From Sphaerosporella brunnea (lineage: Eukaryota > Ascomycota > Pezizomycetes > Pezizales > Pyronemataceae), in contig VXIS01000155.1 of NCBI GenBank assembly GCA_008704415.1, forward strand, positions 41,536 to 105,535: 64,000 bases of DNA, given 5' to 3'. The position numbers were made by a program, and so were the translations under genes. Under the pieces are notes generated by a model. It was given only the letters and a program-made list of their open reading frames with translations. It searched no databases and had not been told where the DNA came from. Positions 10,751-20,848 of the stretch are shown piece after piece. Position 1 is the stretch's first letter; each line of letters starts with the position of its first letter.

Positions 10751-12646
10751 GTGTTTGGTACATAAAACAGCTCGGCTGCGAGTGTTGATGATCCATCGGG
10801 ACGGAAGCATGCTCCTAAACCGTCCTTTAATACTCCCAGCAAAGCTCTTTCCGGTCTATGCCTGAGTCTTCTGGAAGCATTGATAGACGTCAAAGCACAA
10901 CCGCCGCCGACGGCTTCCCAATTCCATGCAGCACGAAACGGAAATCTTCGAGAAGCTTTGAGGTCTTCTTTCCCTTTGGACCGGGCCCAGAGCATTGGTG
11001 GAACGTGAATAAGAATTTTGTAAGTCTTGCGAAATCCACTGCATGCAGGAGCGGTATATTGCGCATCAAAAATTATTGCCGTCATAAGCACTGTTTGGCG
11101 CAGGGACAGCAAATGACGACATGCAGTCTCACGGAAATATCCACTCGGGAATGTCGTAATTGGGCCCAAGAGGATGCGCAGTATTCTTTGGGAGCGGAAA
11201 GATCTTTATCCGCCCTCCAGTCGATACGAGAGAGCTGCTACGATCAGATATGGATCGATATTGCTGTTACAATCGAGTCCGGTACAACGCACGTCAACTC
11301 TGATTTCGAAGTAGCACGAAGAGGTCTTTTGCGTTTCCCAACGAAACACCAGAACAACCATCGTCGCTTGTCTCGCTGGCACTGCCACCTCGATGTATAC
11401 CGCAAAGCAATATTTGTCACTGGCTATGTACATACTATACCTCACTCAAATCCCCCTGATCGATATCGGCCCACTATGTCGGCTTTCGGAGGCGGACTTC
11501 TCGCTCCGATCGTATGGCTAATGGTCAGGCTATGTGCGTTTGTAAAAGTTTACAGGTCCTACTAGGTACTTCGGGCCAGGGTTGACTTATTAGCCGAACT
11601 GTCAAAGACGGAGAACCAGAGTATTGGGTAGTTACAATGTTACATAGCCAGAAGCGAACCCCCGGTCCAACAGGACTAAAGTTCTGCTTGTCATCGTGGT
11701 GCAGACCGACTGGTGCTTACTTCGTTCGTGAAGAGCGCAATTGCAGGCGATTATGTACGGCTTTCTCATTCGCGTATCAGACAAACCCGAAGTCCAAGAT
11801 CTCTTACCGTACTCGAGTAGCAGGGGCATAGCCACAGCGCATAAAGTCCGTATTACTCGTCATTAGCCGAGTCTTATGTGACCAGCCAACACTATCTCCG
11901 AAAAGCCTTACCATGCAAACGGACTTTGAAACTCCCATCTCGTGGAACCTGCCTGCCCAATCCAGTACCTAGTGAGTGATATCTTATGTTTGGTTCTGTG
12001 CCGGCGTGTTATAGATGACAGATTGGCCACACCAAAGTAATTGGACGACATGACCTACCCTTATATCATACAGCATCGATCTCCGTTACACTATATTCTA
12101 ATTTTCCACCACTTCCTCAAACATTGGCATTGTTCTGAAAGGCCGATAGTTCGCCTGATAGAATCGAGCAGGTGCAAAGATAGTCGTGTATCCTGCCAAA
12201 CTCCCGGCTTTCTGTCCATCGCCGCCTATTCTGAGCGCTCTCGTCGGACGTGTCTTTGGCCTCAAATTTCCTCACGTTAACCGACAAACAGGTTGTTTGG
12301 TGCGCGCCAGGCTCCTTCGCTTGGTGACGAGGAGGCTCTTGCATTAACATTTGGATTTTGCGCTTTGCAAATACGGCATGTACTTCTGGCCACGGCGCTC
12401 CGCCTGGCGTATGAAATAACTGGAATTCAGGCGAACTCAGGTTAGACAGGTCATTGAAATCGCTCGATCCAAGTTAGGATTATCGAACGTTTTCTGCCAA
12501 AAGAAAGCGAAATAGTAGAGCGCTTATTTTTGCGCCTGGGTTTGCGAGTCGATATCCCCCCCCCCTCTTTCGCGCTACCTAGCCTTGTCCTTAGGGTCAT
12601 GCTGGCTCATCTGTCTTACTCTAGAGTAGTAAGCCTGGAGGCGATA
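10751..12646. other. Intergenic region
   Basis: Upstream region of the bZIP gene and beyond. A plus-strand frame of 235 codons (10858–11565) starts with ATG but overlaps long minus-strand frames, lacks any domain and has no compositional bias, so it is left out. No other structure is evident. Confidence 0.45.
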
Positions 12647-12838
12647 CCGCATAAACACAGAAGCAAGAGACTCGACGGCGCGAAAAGCGTAGTAGGAAAA
12701 GGCGTGAGGTGGTGGTGGAAGGTACTACCTGATTCGCAGCGGCAGCCGAGATCTCAAAACGCGCGACCGTGACCGGCAACGGCGCCGCAACACACTCGGG
12801 CAGTGAAATTTCACTCTCTTGCTTCTGGGTTTATGCGG
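12647..12838. mobile_element. TA-flanked miniature element, CCGC-ended (192 bp)
   Basis: Begins CCGCATAAACACAGAAGCAA and ends in its inverted form TTGCTTCTGGGTTTATGCGG, with TA on both sides (12645–12646 and 12839–12840). No coding capacity. Its left end continues with GAGACTCGACGGCGCGAA, shared with the neighbouring element at 12882. Confidence 0.8.
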
Positions 12839-12881
12839 TATTGTAGTTGGTATTAACTCTTAGGCGCGGTGTGCGGGCCTA

Positions 12882-13158
12882 CCGCATAAACTCAGAAACA
12901 AGAGACTCGACGGCGCGAATAGAACAGTAGAAATCTATGAGGTGTGGGTGAAATTGGTAAATGCATACCGGGAGCCGAGCGAAATTCACCACTGGCACGG
13001 TGTTTTTTGGAGAGAGGACGTTCGGGTGCCGTGGGCCCTGCACAGTGCACACCACATTCACAAATCCGCGAATCTGGTATTACGTTTCATCCACACCTCA
13101 CATATTTTTCTACTATTCTATTGGCGCCGTCGAGTCTCTTGTTTCTGAGTTTATGCGG
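12882..13158. mobile_element. TA-flanked miniature element, CCGC-ended (277 bp)
   Basis: The left end CCGCATAAACTCAGAAACAA and the matching right end form terminal inverted repeats of about 50 bp that continue through GAGACTCGACGGCGC and a GTAGAAA block, and TA flanks both ends. It lies only 43 bp from the element at 12647–12838 in the same orientation and belongs to the same family by its ends. The middle is unrelated and non-coding. Confidence 0.85.
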
Positions 13159-13544
13159 TAATACACATGCATAAGCATGCACAACAACACGAGAAAATGC
13201 ACCGGTGCACCAGATTCCGCCATCTTGGCTTTTGTACCCTCCTTAATGGTGTTCGCTATTTACTATCACCCCGCCGATCCAGAAACCCCGCTTCCCATCC
13301 CCGAGTAGAAAAAGCTGCATAGAGAGCGTTGATGTTGGCGGGTTCAAGGCAAAAAAAGCCACAAGTTGATCTCCTCGCCGTTGCCGCGCTTCCGGGTCTA
13401 TTTGTATTGCACTTGACTTCACCTACGAAAAGCCCTAACTCAAGTGTCTCCGGCTCCTGTCTCCATGTGAGTGCACGTGACCACAGCCGGCAGTTTGGGA
13501 TTCGCTCAGCTTATCCATCAGCTAGCTCGGGTGGAAGCACAGTG

Positions 13545-13895
13545 GCTGGCGGTGGTGGTCGGTTGCGGAGCTGTTCCGGGAGGAGAAGGCCACCCCCGCA
13601 TATCTTGCAGTTTCTGCGGGATACAATGGTTGGGCAATCCGTAGTGGAGGAGGATGATTCATCGTCATCGTCCGAGTCTGGTGGGGGGAGGGGTGACCTG
13701 GCTCTGGTGGCCATGGCTTTCCTTTTTATGTTGTTTACGGGGATGGTTTCTTTCTTCTGTTTTCCTCTTATTACGCTTTCCTTTCTGGTATTTTGGGTGG
13801 CCGCAGTTGCCCCATGAGATAGTACCAATAAGGGGGCGGACAGAATTAGGGCGGGGGTGAGTGTCATGATCTTTCGCGGTCGCATACAGACAATA
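13545..13895 (+). repeat. Diverged dispersed repeat, copy 2 (possible non-LTR retrotransposon 3' end)
   Basis: Aligned with 3312–3660 by shared blocks (GGTTGCGGAGCTGTTCCG, ATCTTGCAGTTTCTG, GGTGGCCGCA, CAGACAATAAA). The peptide frame is broken relative to copy 1 between the FREE and ILQFL motifs, so it is decayed. It ends directly at the 12-bp tandem repeat beginning at 13898, which would fit the simple-repeat tail of a non-LTR element. Confidence 0.5.
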
Positions 13896-13897
13896 AA

Positions 13898-13963
13898 CTG
13901 AACTCCCAGCTGAACTCCCAGCTGAACTCCCAACTGAACTCCTAGCTGAACTCCAGCTGAACC
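13898..13963 (+). repeat. Tandem repeat of about 12 bp (CTGAACTCCCAG)
   Basis: About five consecutive units of CTGAACTCCCAG with single-base changes (CCCAA, CCTAG, CCAG). It directly follows the repeat copy ending near 13895. Confidence 0.85.
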
Positions 13964-14402
13964 ATTATGAGCTGTCCCTCACCCACGTGAGTTCGTACGT
14001 GGGCTAGCGCTTACCTCAAGAGATATGTAGAATATCGATGGCGACGGGTCCAGATCTTGGTGGACTAACCAGCCACAGAAACCAGTTAAAAAACTCGGGT
14101 TTCGGAGGCCGAGACTCAATCAAGCGTCGGCCGGGCCTGGAATGGCACATGTCGAAAAACGGAAACGTTTACAATTTTCTCCAGGCACTCCGGCGACGGG
14201 CCAAGTTTGTGCGTCAGCTCCGAGACATTGAGCAACCGTGCAGTGTCTGCAACACGCCAGCTTGCACCCCGAAATCTTTTGCTGGTAGATTGCGGATTGA
14301 GGTTTCCTGCCACGGTTGCATCTCTGTTCTGTGCTTGGTGCTTGGTACATATCGATATATAGAGTAGAGTCGGGCGCACACCCAACTATATCGGCCAACA
14401 AA

Positions 14403-14878
14403 ATGGTTCCCTCAGCTTGGGCCACGGCGACGGTATTGTTGTTTCTACTGCGGATCGCGCTTGCGCAGATCCCACCGCAATACACCGCTCACTTCCGGCC
14501 GGACACGGCGTTGCGGGTGTCCTACCGCAACCATACCCTGTTGGACGGCGAAATCCTGCGGCATGCGCTTATCGTTGCCGCGCCTGCCGCCACACTGATC
14601 CACCTGATGCTCCCACCACACTCGTCCTTGTGGACGTGGAAAACAACGAGCCGTACTGGATACAGGGCGACATGTTTCCAGCCGGCAATGCGACGCTAGT
14701 ACCACGTAGCCCCGCTGAGCTGGCGTATCGCCCACCCGGGAAACAGGAGGTCGGGACTCGGCGGTTTGTGTTTTTGGCGTTTTCGGGAGCGCGGCAGCGG
14801 GTCGGTGGGATTGGTGGAGCAGTGGAAATCCGATCGCGGGCACTTATTTCAAGATCGAGAGTATGTTGTGGCTGTTGC

Positions 14879-14922
<44 letters not shown>

Positions 14923-15146
14923 CTCTTCTGGTCATGGTGCTGAGAGATACGGTAGATGAGAATAGCACCACAAACTCGAGCGAGGAAATTACTTGCGGAC
15001 ACAAACCCTCGGGTGATGATAAATCTATCGATATCACTGTGGTGTCGGACACAAGAGCAACTTCAGGGGCCCATTCTGTTATGGAAAAGAGTGTGTGGGG
15101 AGTTATCGCTGTGACTGTCGCTACGGCGGCATCGTTGGCGCTGTAG
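14403..15146 (+). pseudogene. Broken secreted PEBP-like gene with GPI-type tail
   Basis: The start ATG at 14403 opens a signal peptide (WATATVLLFLLRIALA) and a mature start QIPPQYTAHF. Around 14590 the coding signal moves to another frame, where DAPTTLVLVDVE, YRPP and RRFVFLAF resemble phosphatidylethanolamine-binding proteins (PEBP). Near 14775 it returns to the first frame (GLVEQW, REYVVAVAF), giving two opposite one-base shifts. A run of 43 T then encodes 14 Phe in frame, followed by a Ser/Thr/Asn-rich stretch and a C-terminal hydrophobic tail (GVIAVTVATAASLAL) like a GPI-attachment signal, with the stop at 15144–15146. GTATGT at 14861 could instead open an intron holding the T run. Neither shift fits a normal intron. 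Pseudogene or local sequence errors are the alternatives; the PEBP assignment is moderate. Confidence 0.5.
14880..14922 (+). repeat. Homopolymer run of 43 T
   Basis: An uninterrupted T run inside the PEBP-like frame. It is the longest homopolymer in the window and a likely site of length variation or sequencing error. Confidence 0.95.
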
Positions 15147-15453
15147 ACAACTGGTCGCTTCGAATGGAGGATGGATTGTAGGGAGATAGATGAATGGAGT
15201 TATTTATTTACGGCGTTCAGTGTGGTCGGATGAGGGGATACGGGTTTATTGCAGCTTGGGAGTTTGTGGCAGGTGACTGGGCATGACGTTCATGTTTTTG
15301 GATGAATAATGGCGTAAACATGGGTAAAGACAGGATCTCGTAAACAACTTAGGATTATATAATTTGAACGAATGACAAAATATCAAAAACACTAACACCA
15401 TCCTCCGTGCAAAATCCCATCTTTCAATTCAACCTGACCGCCTTCCTCCGAAC

Positions 15454-16465
15454 CTACGAACTCATGGCCTTCTTCTGGAACTCCTTAAACTTCCCACCAG
15501 CGTTGATAGCGAACACCATACCCTTCTTGCAATGGCCCGGAGCACCGCAATAGAACCACAACGGCTTTCCAGTACGCGGCACGGTGAATGTCCGTATGAT
15601 CTTCCGGTCCGTATCCGTGGGATTCTCCTGCAAACCCGTCTTGAAACCGCCATCAAGGGCCTTGCACGGGTTTTCAAACGACGACTGCGTAACGGTGTGC
15701 GCATTCGCCCGGAAATTGAACTCGATCACGTCACCGGGATTTGCATCTACTGTTTCCGGGGTGTATCGCAGCAGCGGCGCCGCGTTTGGAGAGGGTTTCC
15801 CGCCGACGACGACTTGGATTTTCTTGGGAGCGCGGGCGACGATGCGAGCGGCTTTGGCCTTCGCGACGAACTGTTGGAAGGTGCCAGAAGGTGGGTTCAC
15901 GGCGAAGACCATGCCGGCCTGGCAATGAGGCTTTGGCTGCTTTTGGCCACAGTAGACCCAGTGGGGCTTTTTGTCGACCACTTTGTAGGTGAACTTGGAG
16001 GTTCCCGGCTTGTTTTCCTTTTGTTTAGACTTGGTGTTAGCTGTTTGTTGCCTTTGTGTTTTGTCTAGAATGGAGAGGGTAGCTTACCAGGTTTGGCCGG
16101 AACCCAGAGGCAAACCCACCGGCTTTCTTCACGCATGGTGAATCGAAGGTTGACTCCGTGACGGTGTGGTTGCGGAAAAGGAAATCGAAGACTATGGTAT
16201 CGCCGATTTCGGCGTAGACTACTTCGGGACTGTAGCGGAGGATGCCAACACCGGCGGCGTCCTTGCCGCCGACTTTCACGTTGAAGGTACGGGGGGCGGC
16301 GGCTCGGGGCGTGGGACGGTAGTGCTCATTTTCGGTGACGGTCGTCGTGACCACTTCGGTGATTGTTTTGGGGGTGCATTCGTGGGTGCTGTTTCCGTGG
16401 CCGTAATGGTTGGTGGCGGAGGCTACGGCCGCCAGGAGAGCAAAGACGGCGAAGGCGAGCTTCAT
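15454..16465 (-). CDS. Secreted protein with two cupredoxin domains
   Basis: Exon 1 (16465–16088) and exon 2 (16029–15454) join across a 58-bp intron (GTAAGC donor, GCTAAC branch site) to give 317 residues. The ATG at 16465 begins a clear signal peptide, MKLAFAVFALLAAVASA; an upstream in-frame start would bury it. Two tandem cupredoxin folds follow. Type-1-like copper ligands are visible in both: His100, Cys153, His161 and Met166 in the first; His237, Cys287, His292 and Met297 in the second. The motifs HTVTESTF and HTVTQSSF with YCG…H…GM match fungal extracellular serine-rich/cupredoxin proteins, which usually carry one domain plus a GPI tail. No GPI tail is seen here, so it is probably soluble and secreted. 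A Ctr-type copper transporter lies 2 kb away on the same strand. Family is firm; redox or copper-binding role is inferred. Confidence 0.88.
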
Positions 16466-18515
16466 TATGGATTCTTGATTGTGGAAGAAGGCAAAGATGG
16501 TGCAATCAACAAGAGGTATCAGAAGAAGAACCGGAGCTGGCTGGTGAATCGACCTGTGCTGAGGAAGTAAGTCCAACGCCGGGCTGGAGGCCACTATTTA
16601 TTCCTATCCTGCTGCTGCTGCCTCTCATCACCATCACCCTCCTAAAGACACCCACCCCCCTCCGCCGAAGGGAAGAAAAAATGAAAAAAGACCTCACTAT
16701 CAATGCCAAGTCCATTGCTACAGCTGACTCCATTCAACCTGTGCATCGTGGTTTGGGGCACACTGCTGCAGGTGCAGCTGGCAAATGCTCAAAAGTTATT
16801 ACCAAGACCTTGGCTCACGCTTGATTCGATTTCTTCACACACAGCTGGATTATCCACGCATCGTGTGCTCATGCGAGCTGCTTGGTAAAAGGAATACTGA
16901 CGGTCAGCGCTGAAACTTGCCAGTGTTCCATTGGCTGATGTTTCTTAGGGCTGAAAGCTGAGTGCTACGTACGTAGACCTACTGTTTATTATCGATACCG
17001 ATCTATGAAAGAAACGTATTTTCGGACAATTTGCAAACGGCGTGCGTCTCCAAACAAAGCGTTTCCCCGCAATTTGAGGAGGGTGGGCGCGCGTGTAACA
17101 TGGAGTAAGAATAAACGCCGGCAGAAATTCCAAAAACATGCGTGGCTGAGCAGGTCTATAAGCGCGACCACCTAAATTTTGAGGAGCAGCTACACCAGCT
17201 ATACACTATTCCTGACTCTCGATAAGCTTATCGTACAGTCGTAGTTTATTTCAACTCCTCTCCGGTCAGTTCGAAACCGCTGACTGTGCATTTGTGGCTT
17301 TGCTGTGGCTGTGCTTCACCCATTGAAACTTGAAACAGCCGCCTGGCGCCACCTTTATTCGGGGTTAGATACTGCAGGCAAAAAGAAATAGACGTCACCT
17401 GTGACCAGGGAGACGTTCGTCGTGCTAGAACTGTCACCGAGTGATCTCCGGTGAAGCCAGTTAGTTAGTGTGGTGACACGTTTTGGATAGCTGCATATGA
17501 AAAACGTCGTACTCATTATCTTAGTATATTTTAGTCTAAAATTTCGGTGAGCCTTTCTATAAGTAGGCATAGACTTACAGAACGCGTATGGAATATATCA
17601 TGTAGAGTGCACGCAGCTTATACGGAGCCCTGCAGCTGGTGCACAAAGATATAAACTAATCCCAACCCTAGGGAAAAATAGATGTCTATTTGGGAGCGGG
17701 TTTATTATTTTGTGCAGCTCCGTTCCCCAGGGTTGGTATAAGTTTATATGTTCTATCCTCCCGACGGCCATAGGCCAATGGGGCCAAGTGGAGTGAAGTT
17801 CGAAATGTTCCAGTAACGTCAACACCAGACCCCAGAGAGACCTGTCTAAAAGTGGCCATAAATGGGCCGCACAAAGCTTCGCCTGGGTGGTGAGATGTTG
17901 ACTGCGTCAATATATACCCCCCTCCCTGCAACATGGGGCCGCGGAGTCCGTGGAGGGCATCAATGAACTTGAATCCACCTAAAAAATTACGAGCACGTTG
18001 AACAGAATGTGGTTGCGTATATCTCCCATTTTGAGCCTATAGCTATTCTGGATTTATTGGGTTGTATTTTTGTTGGTCATTGCTTGGCCAGCGGGAACAT
18101 TAACCCAGTCGGCCGTATAGAACATATACCTTTGTGCACCAAGTGCAACGCCCCTTATATATAGACCGCGTACACCACATAAATGCAAGGCTTACAACTT
18201 TTTATAGAGCTGATTGGCATCTGGTTTCTAGAGAGCGGCTGTATCAGTCACCAGCGGGTCCACCAGTTTCTCACTAACCACTGTTGGCCCCCGCCGAACG
18301 TTCAAGAGCAGCACCCCCGGCCCCTATTGCTCCCTCAATGTCTATGGTAGGCAGGGTCACGTAGTTGAAAACGCAGCGGCATCCTTTCTCCTTGCATTCT
18401 TACTGCTGGCTGGCGTGGACAATTCACAAAGATGATCAGGCCTCTCTTTCCAGCTGTCGTGCACAGTCTCTGCGTGGCTCTGACCGGCCTGCCCCCCCCC
18501 CCCCCATTTCTACAC
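16466..18515. other. Intergenic region between cupredoxin and Ctr genes
   Basis: No supported gene in about 2 kb. It contains the hairpin at 17649–17749. The remainder shows nothing I can assign. Confidence 0.5.
17649..17749. repeat. Small imperfect hairpin
   Basis: The arms ATATAAACTAATCCCAACCC (left) and GGGTTGGTATAAGTTTATAT (right) are near-perfect inverted copies about 50 bp apart. This could be a small miniature element relic; no target duplication is obvious. Confidence 0.6.
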
Positions 18516-19267
18516 TCAACAACATCCTGTCTCGGGCAACTCTGCACCCACATACCTCGCCAGCAGCAACTCCGCAACCGCAAGGCCAGCAACCACGGCA
18601 AAAAAGTATCCCTAAAAACCGGTCAGTATTGCACCACAGCTTCAGCAAGGCGCACAACACGCACCACGACATAAGTCATCGTAATCAACATCACCAAATA
18701 ACCCAGCGCGGCGGTAACCACCGTCAGCGCAAACCTGCCGCCCTCCCGCTCCCAATTCCACGGCTGGACACCGCTTCTACGGCGCCGCTTCGTCCGGGCG
18801 GTCTCCTTCAAAGGCGCCGCTTCGCCTTCCACACTCGCCATCTCCATTTCCGAGACATCGTCCGTCGCCGCCGCCGCCGCCGCCGCCGCCGCCTTCCCTT
18901 TCATGGCCCGCGGGCTCCAGCGCGTCTTCTCCAGAAGGCTGCGCAGATACAGCAGACCGCGGAAAAGAACTGCCAGGAAAAATATCGCGAACATAGCACC
19001 TGCAAATTCGCCGGGATTCCGTGCTACCGCTCCATCGATGAGGACGGGCACTCCCTCGTACGAGGTTTGGAAGGTCATTGCCATGCCGCAACCGCTGTGA
19101 CCGCTCCCGCCGGAGGAACTGTCGCTGCTGTGGCAGTGGCAGCCGCCTGGGGCTGCCTCGGGCGTGTATGCGTGCCGAGTCGGGCTGTAGCCAGTCTCGG
19201 TCGTCATGGGTGTCAGGGTCGGCGAGCCGGTGTAAAGGGATGTCTTGGTGGTGTAGGCGGACTCCAT
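18516..19267 (-). CDS. Ctr-family copper transporter
   Basis: Exon 1 (19267–18665) and exon 2 (18611–18516) join across a 53-bp GTGCGT…TAG intron, giving 232 residues and restoring the third membrane segment (MTYVVGYFFAVVAGL). The N-terminus is Ser/Thr/Gly-rich with a Cys/His cluster (CHCH, GHSGCGMAM) in place of the usual Met motifs. The first helix is at about 88–110, the second at about 180–201 with the M-x3-M copper-channel motif (Met193, Met197), and the third at about 202–221. The protein ends in Cys-Cys, a typical copper handover site. The cytosolic loop has an Ala9 run from a GCC repeat and a basic patch. Ctr proteins form trimers that import Cu(I) across the plasma or vacuolar membrane. 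The GxxxG of the third helix is degenerate (AGLAVAE). Family call is strong; membrane location is not decidable. Confidence 0.9.
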
Positions 19268-20848
19268 GATGAACAGTGGATGAAAGGTGGGGCCTTTTCC
19301 TGAGCTGGGACCGCGGTGGCTTATTATACCTTTTTTTGGGGGGGGAGAAACGTGCTCACGGTGAATAGAGTTTTATCGATGCGGTGAGCTGGTTTGGTAT
19401 TCTTAGAAGGATCTGAGTTAACGTTTTCGAAGAGGAAGTATAATACCCACGGGAAATATCCATTCAGGGGGAATTTCGAACGAACTTATGCTAATATGTA
19501 AGGGTGTACGCAAGACTGTGTTTTTGAGCCAACTATCGTAGGTTTTGCGCGAGATCCAATATTCAACCTTGAGGTGTCTCACAACACGCAAGCTTTGTCA
19601 GTCATATCTGGGAAAGACACGACACCGCACACCGAGGCCCAAAGACCTCCAAGCCACTTTAACATTGCAAACGCACCCTGAAGTGGAAACCCAGATCACC
19701 ATCTGTGACTCGGTCACAGTTGCCACTGATACCCGATTCACGAAAGGCAATGTACCCATTCAATAATATCCAACCATCACGTTTAACGACCGAGTACCAC
19801 CGCATTGGAAGTAGGTTTTCTGGCCAGAGGTTTGTAGTCGCCAACGACTGGAACTTACTCTAGTTACACACTCGATACAAATCAGCAGAATGCTTCCAAC
19901 TCCTTCTCCCGTTCCTCCCCCCGGGCGGTCCTATACAACCATCAGCATCAGCCCCATAAAAACCCCCAAACAACGAAGTAGCAGCAATGGTATCAGTGGT
20001 ATCAGCTGTCAGAGGCACAGTCCCCAAGAAACACTCCCATCTCCTTCGGATCTCGTATTCGTATTCATATCTGTGCGAAGGGTACATCATATCATATCCC
20101 GCTGCTCTTCCGCGCGGGTGTGTGGGTGGGACCTACCATCTACCTCCACGATCAGCAAGCTTCTCAAAAAAAAAAAAGGGGAGGGGGGGGGGGAATGATA
20201 ATAATAATAAAAAAGGTATCAGCCAAAAGACCCAGTTGTTGTCACGAAGCGGGCCGGCGGGCAGACAGCTCAGCCCGCCCGCCCGCCCGCTTTTTCAGGC
20301 ATTGTCAGGTGGTTCTTGGAAGGTCATCGTTTACTTTCTTTCTTTCTTTCTTTGCCTTTTTTGTGCTGACGGGACGGGGAGTTACATACATACCAGTTAT
20401 GCAGCATATGGTGAGGATGCTGTGTGGAGGGAGGGGGGGCAGAGGGGGGCAGAGGGGGGTTTTGTAACTGCCAGATACTTAGCGTTCACGGACGGTAAGG
20501 TGCACCGTGTGAGGTGGGTTTTGCGTCATGGTCGCGGAGCGCGGAGTACATAGCTGGAGAATAAACCGCAGATCTACTCTAGAGTAGCGGAAGCCATACA
20601 GAATATTGTGGATATGTACCAAGGAAACATGAGGACGTGTCTCAAAGATCGACGACGTAAAGGAGGAATAAGGAACCCCCCGCCCCCCCACACACAATTG
20701 CAATCACAATTGCAAAAACAACTGGCCATCTGTTTCTTCCTCCTCTTTGCTTCGTGCGATCACTTGTTGATCATATCATTCGCTATCATAAAAAAATTAA
20801 AAAAAGATCTACCACAGAATACAGTCTAAGGTAAGATAAACTGAGGCA
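19268..20848. other. Intergenic region
   Basis: No supported gene. Simple sequence includes a CCCG-type tract near 20273–20292, a TTTC repeat near 20336–20355, and G-runs near 20170–20195 and 20427–20460. The 5' part is the presumed promoter of the Ctr gene, the 3' part the tail of LHS1. Confidence 0.5.

Noticed and set aside
10858..11565. 235-codon plus-strand frame
   Set aside because: It starts with ATG but has no domain or compositional bias and overlaps long minus-strand frames; length alone is not enough.
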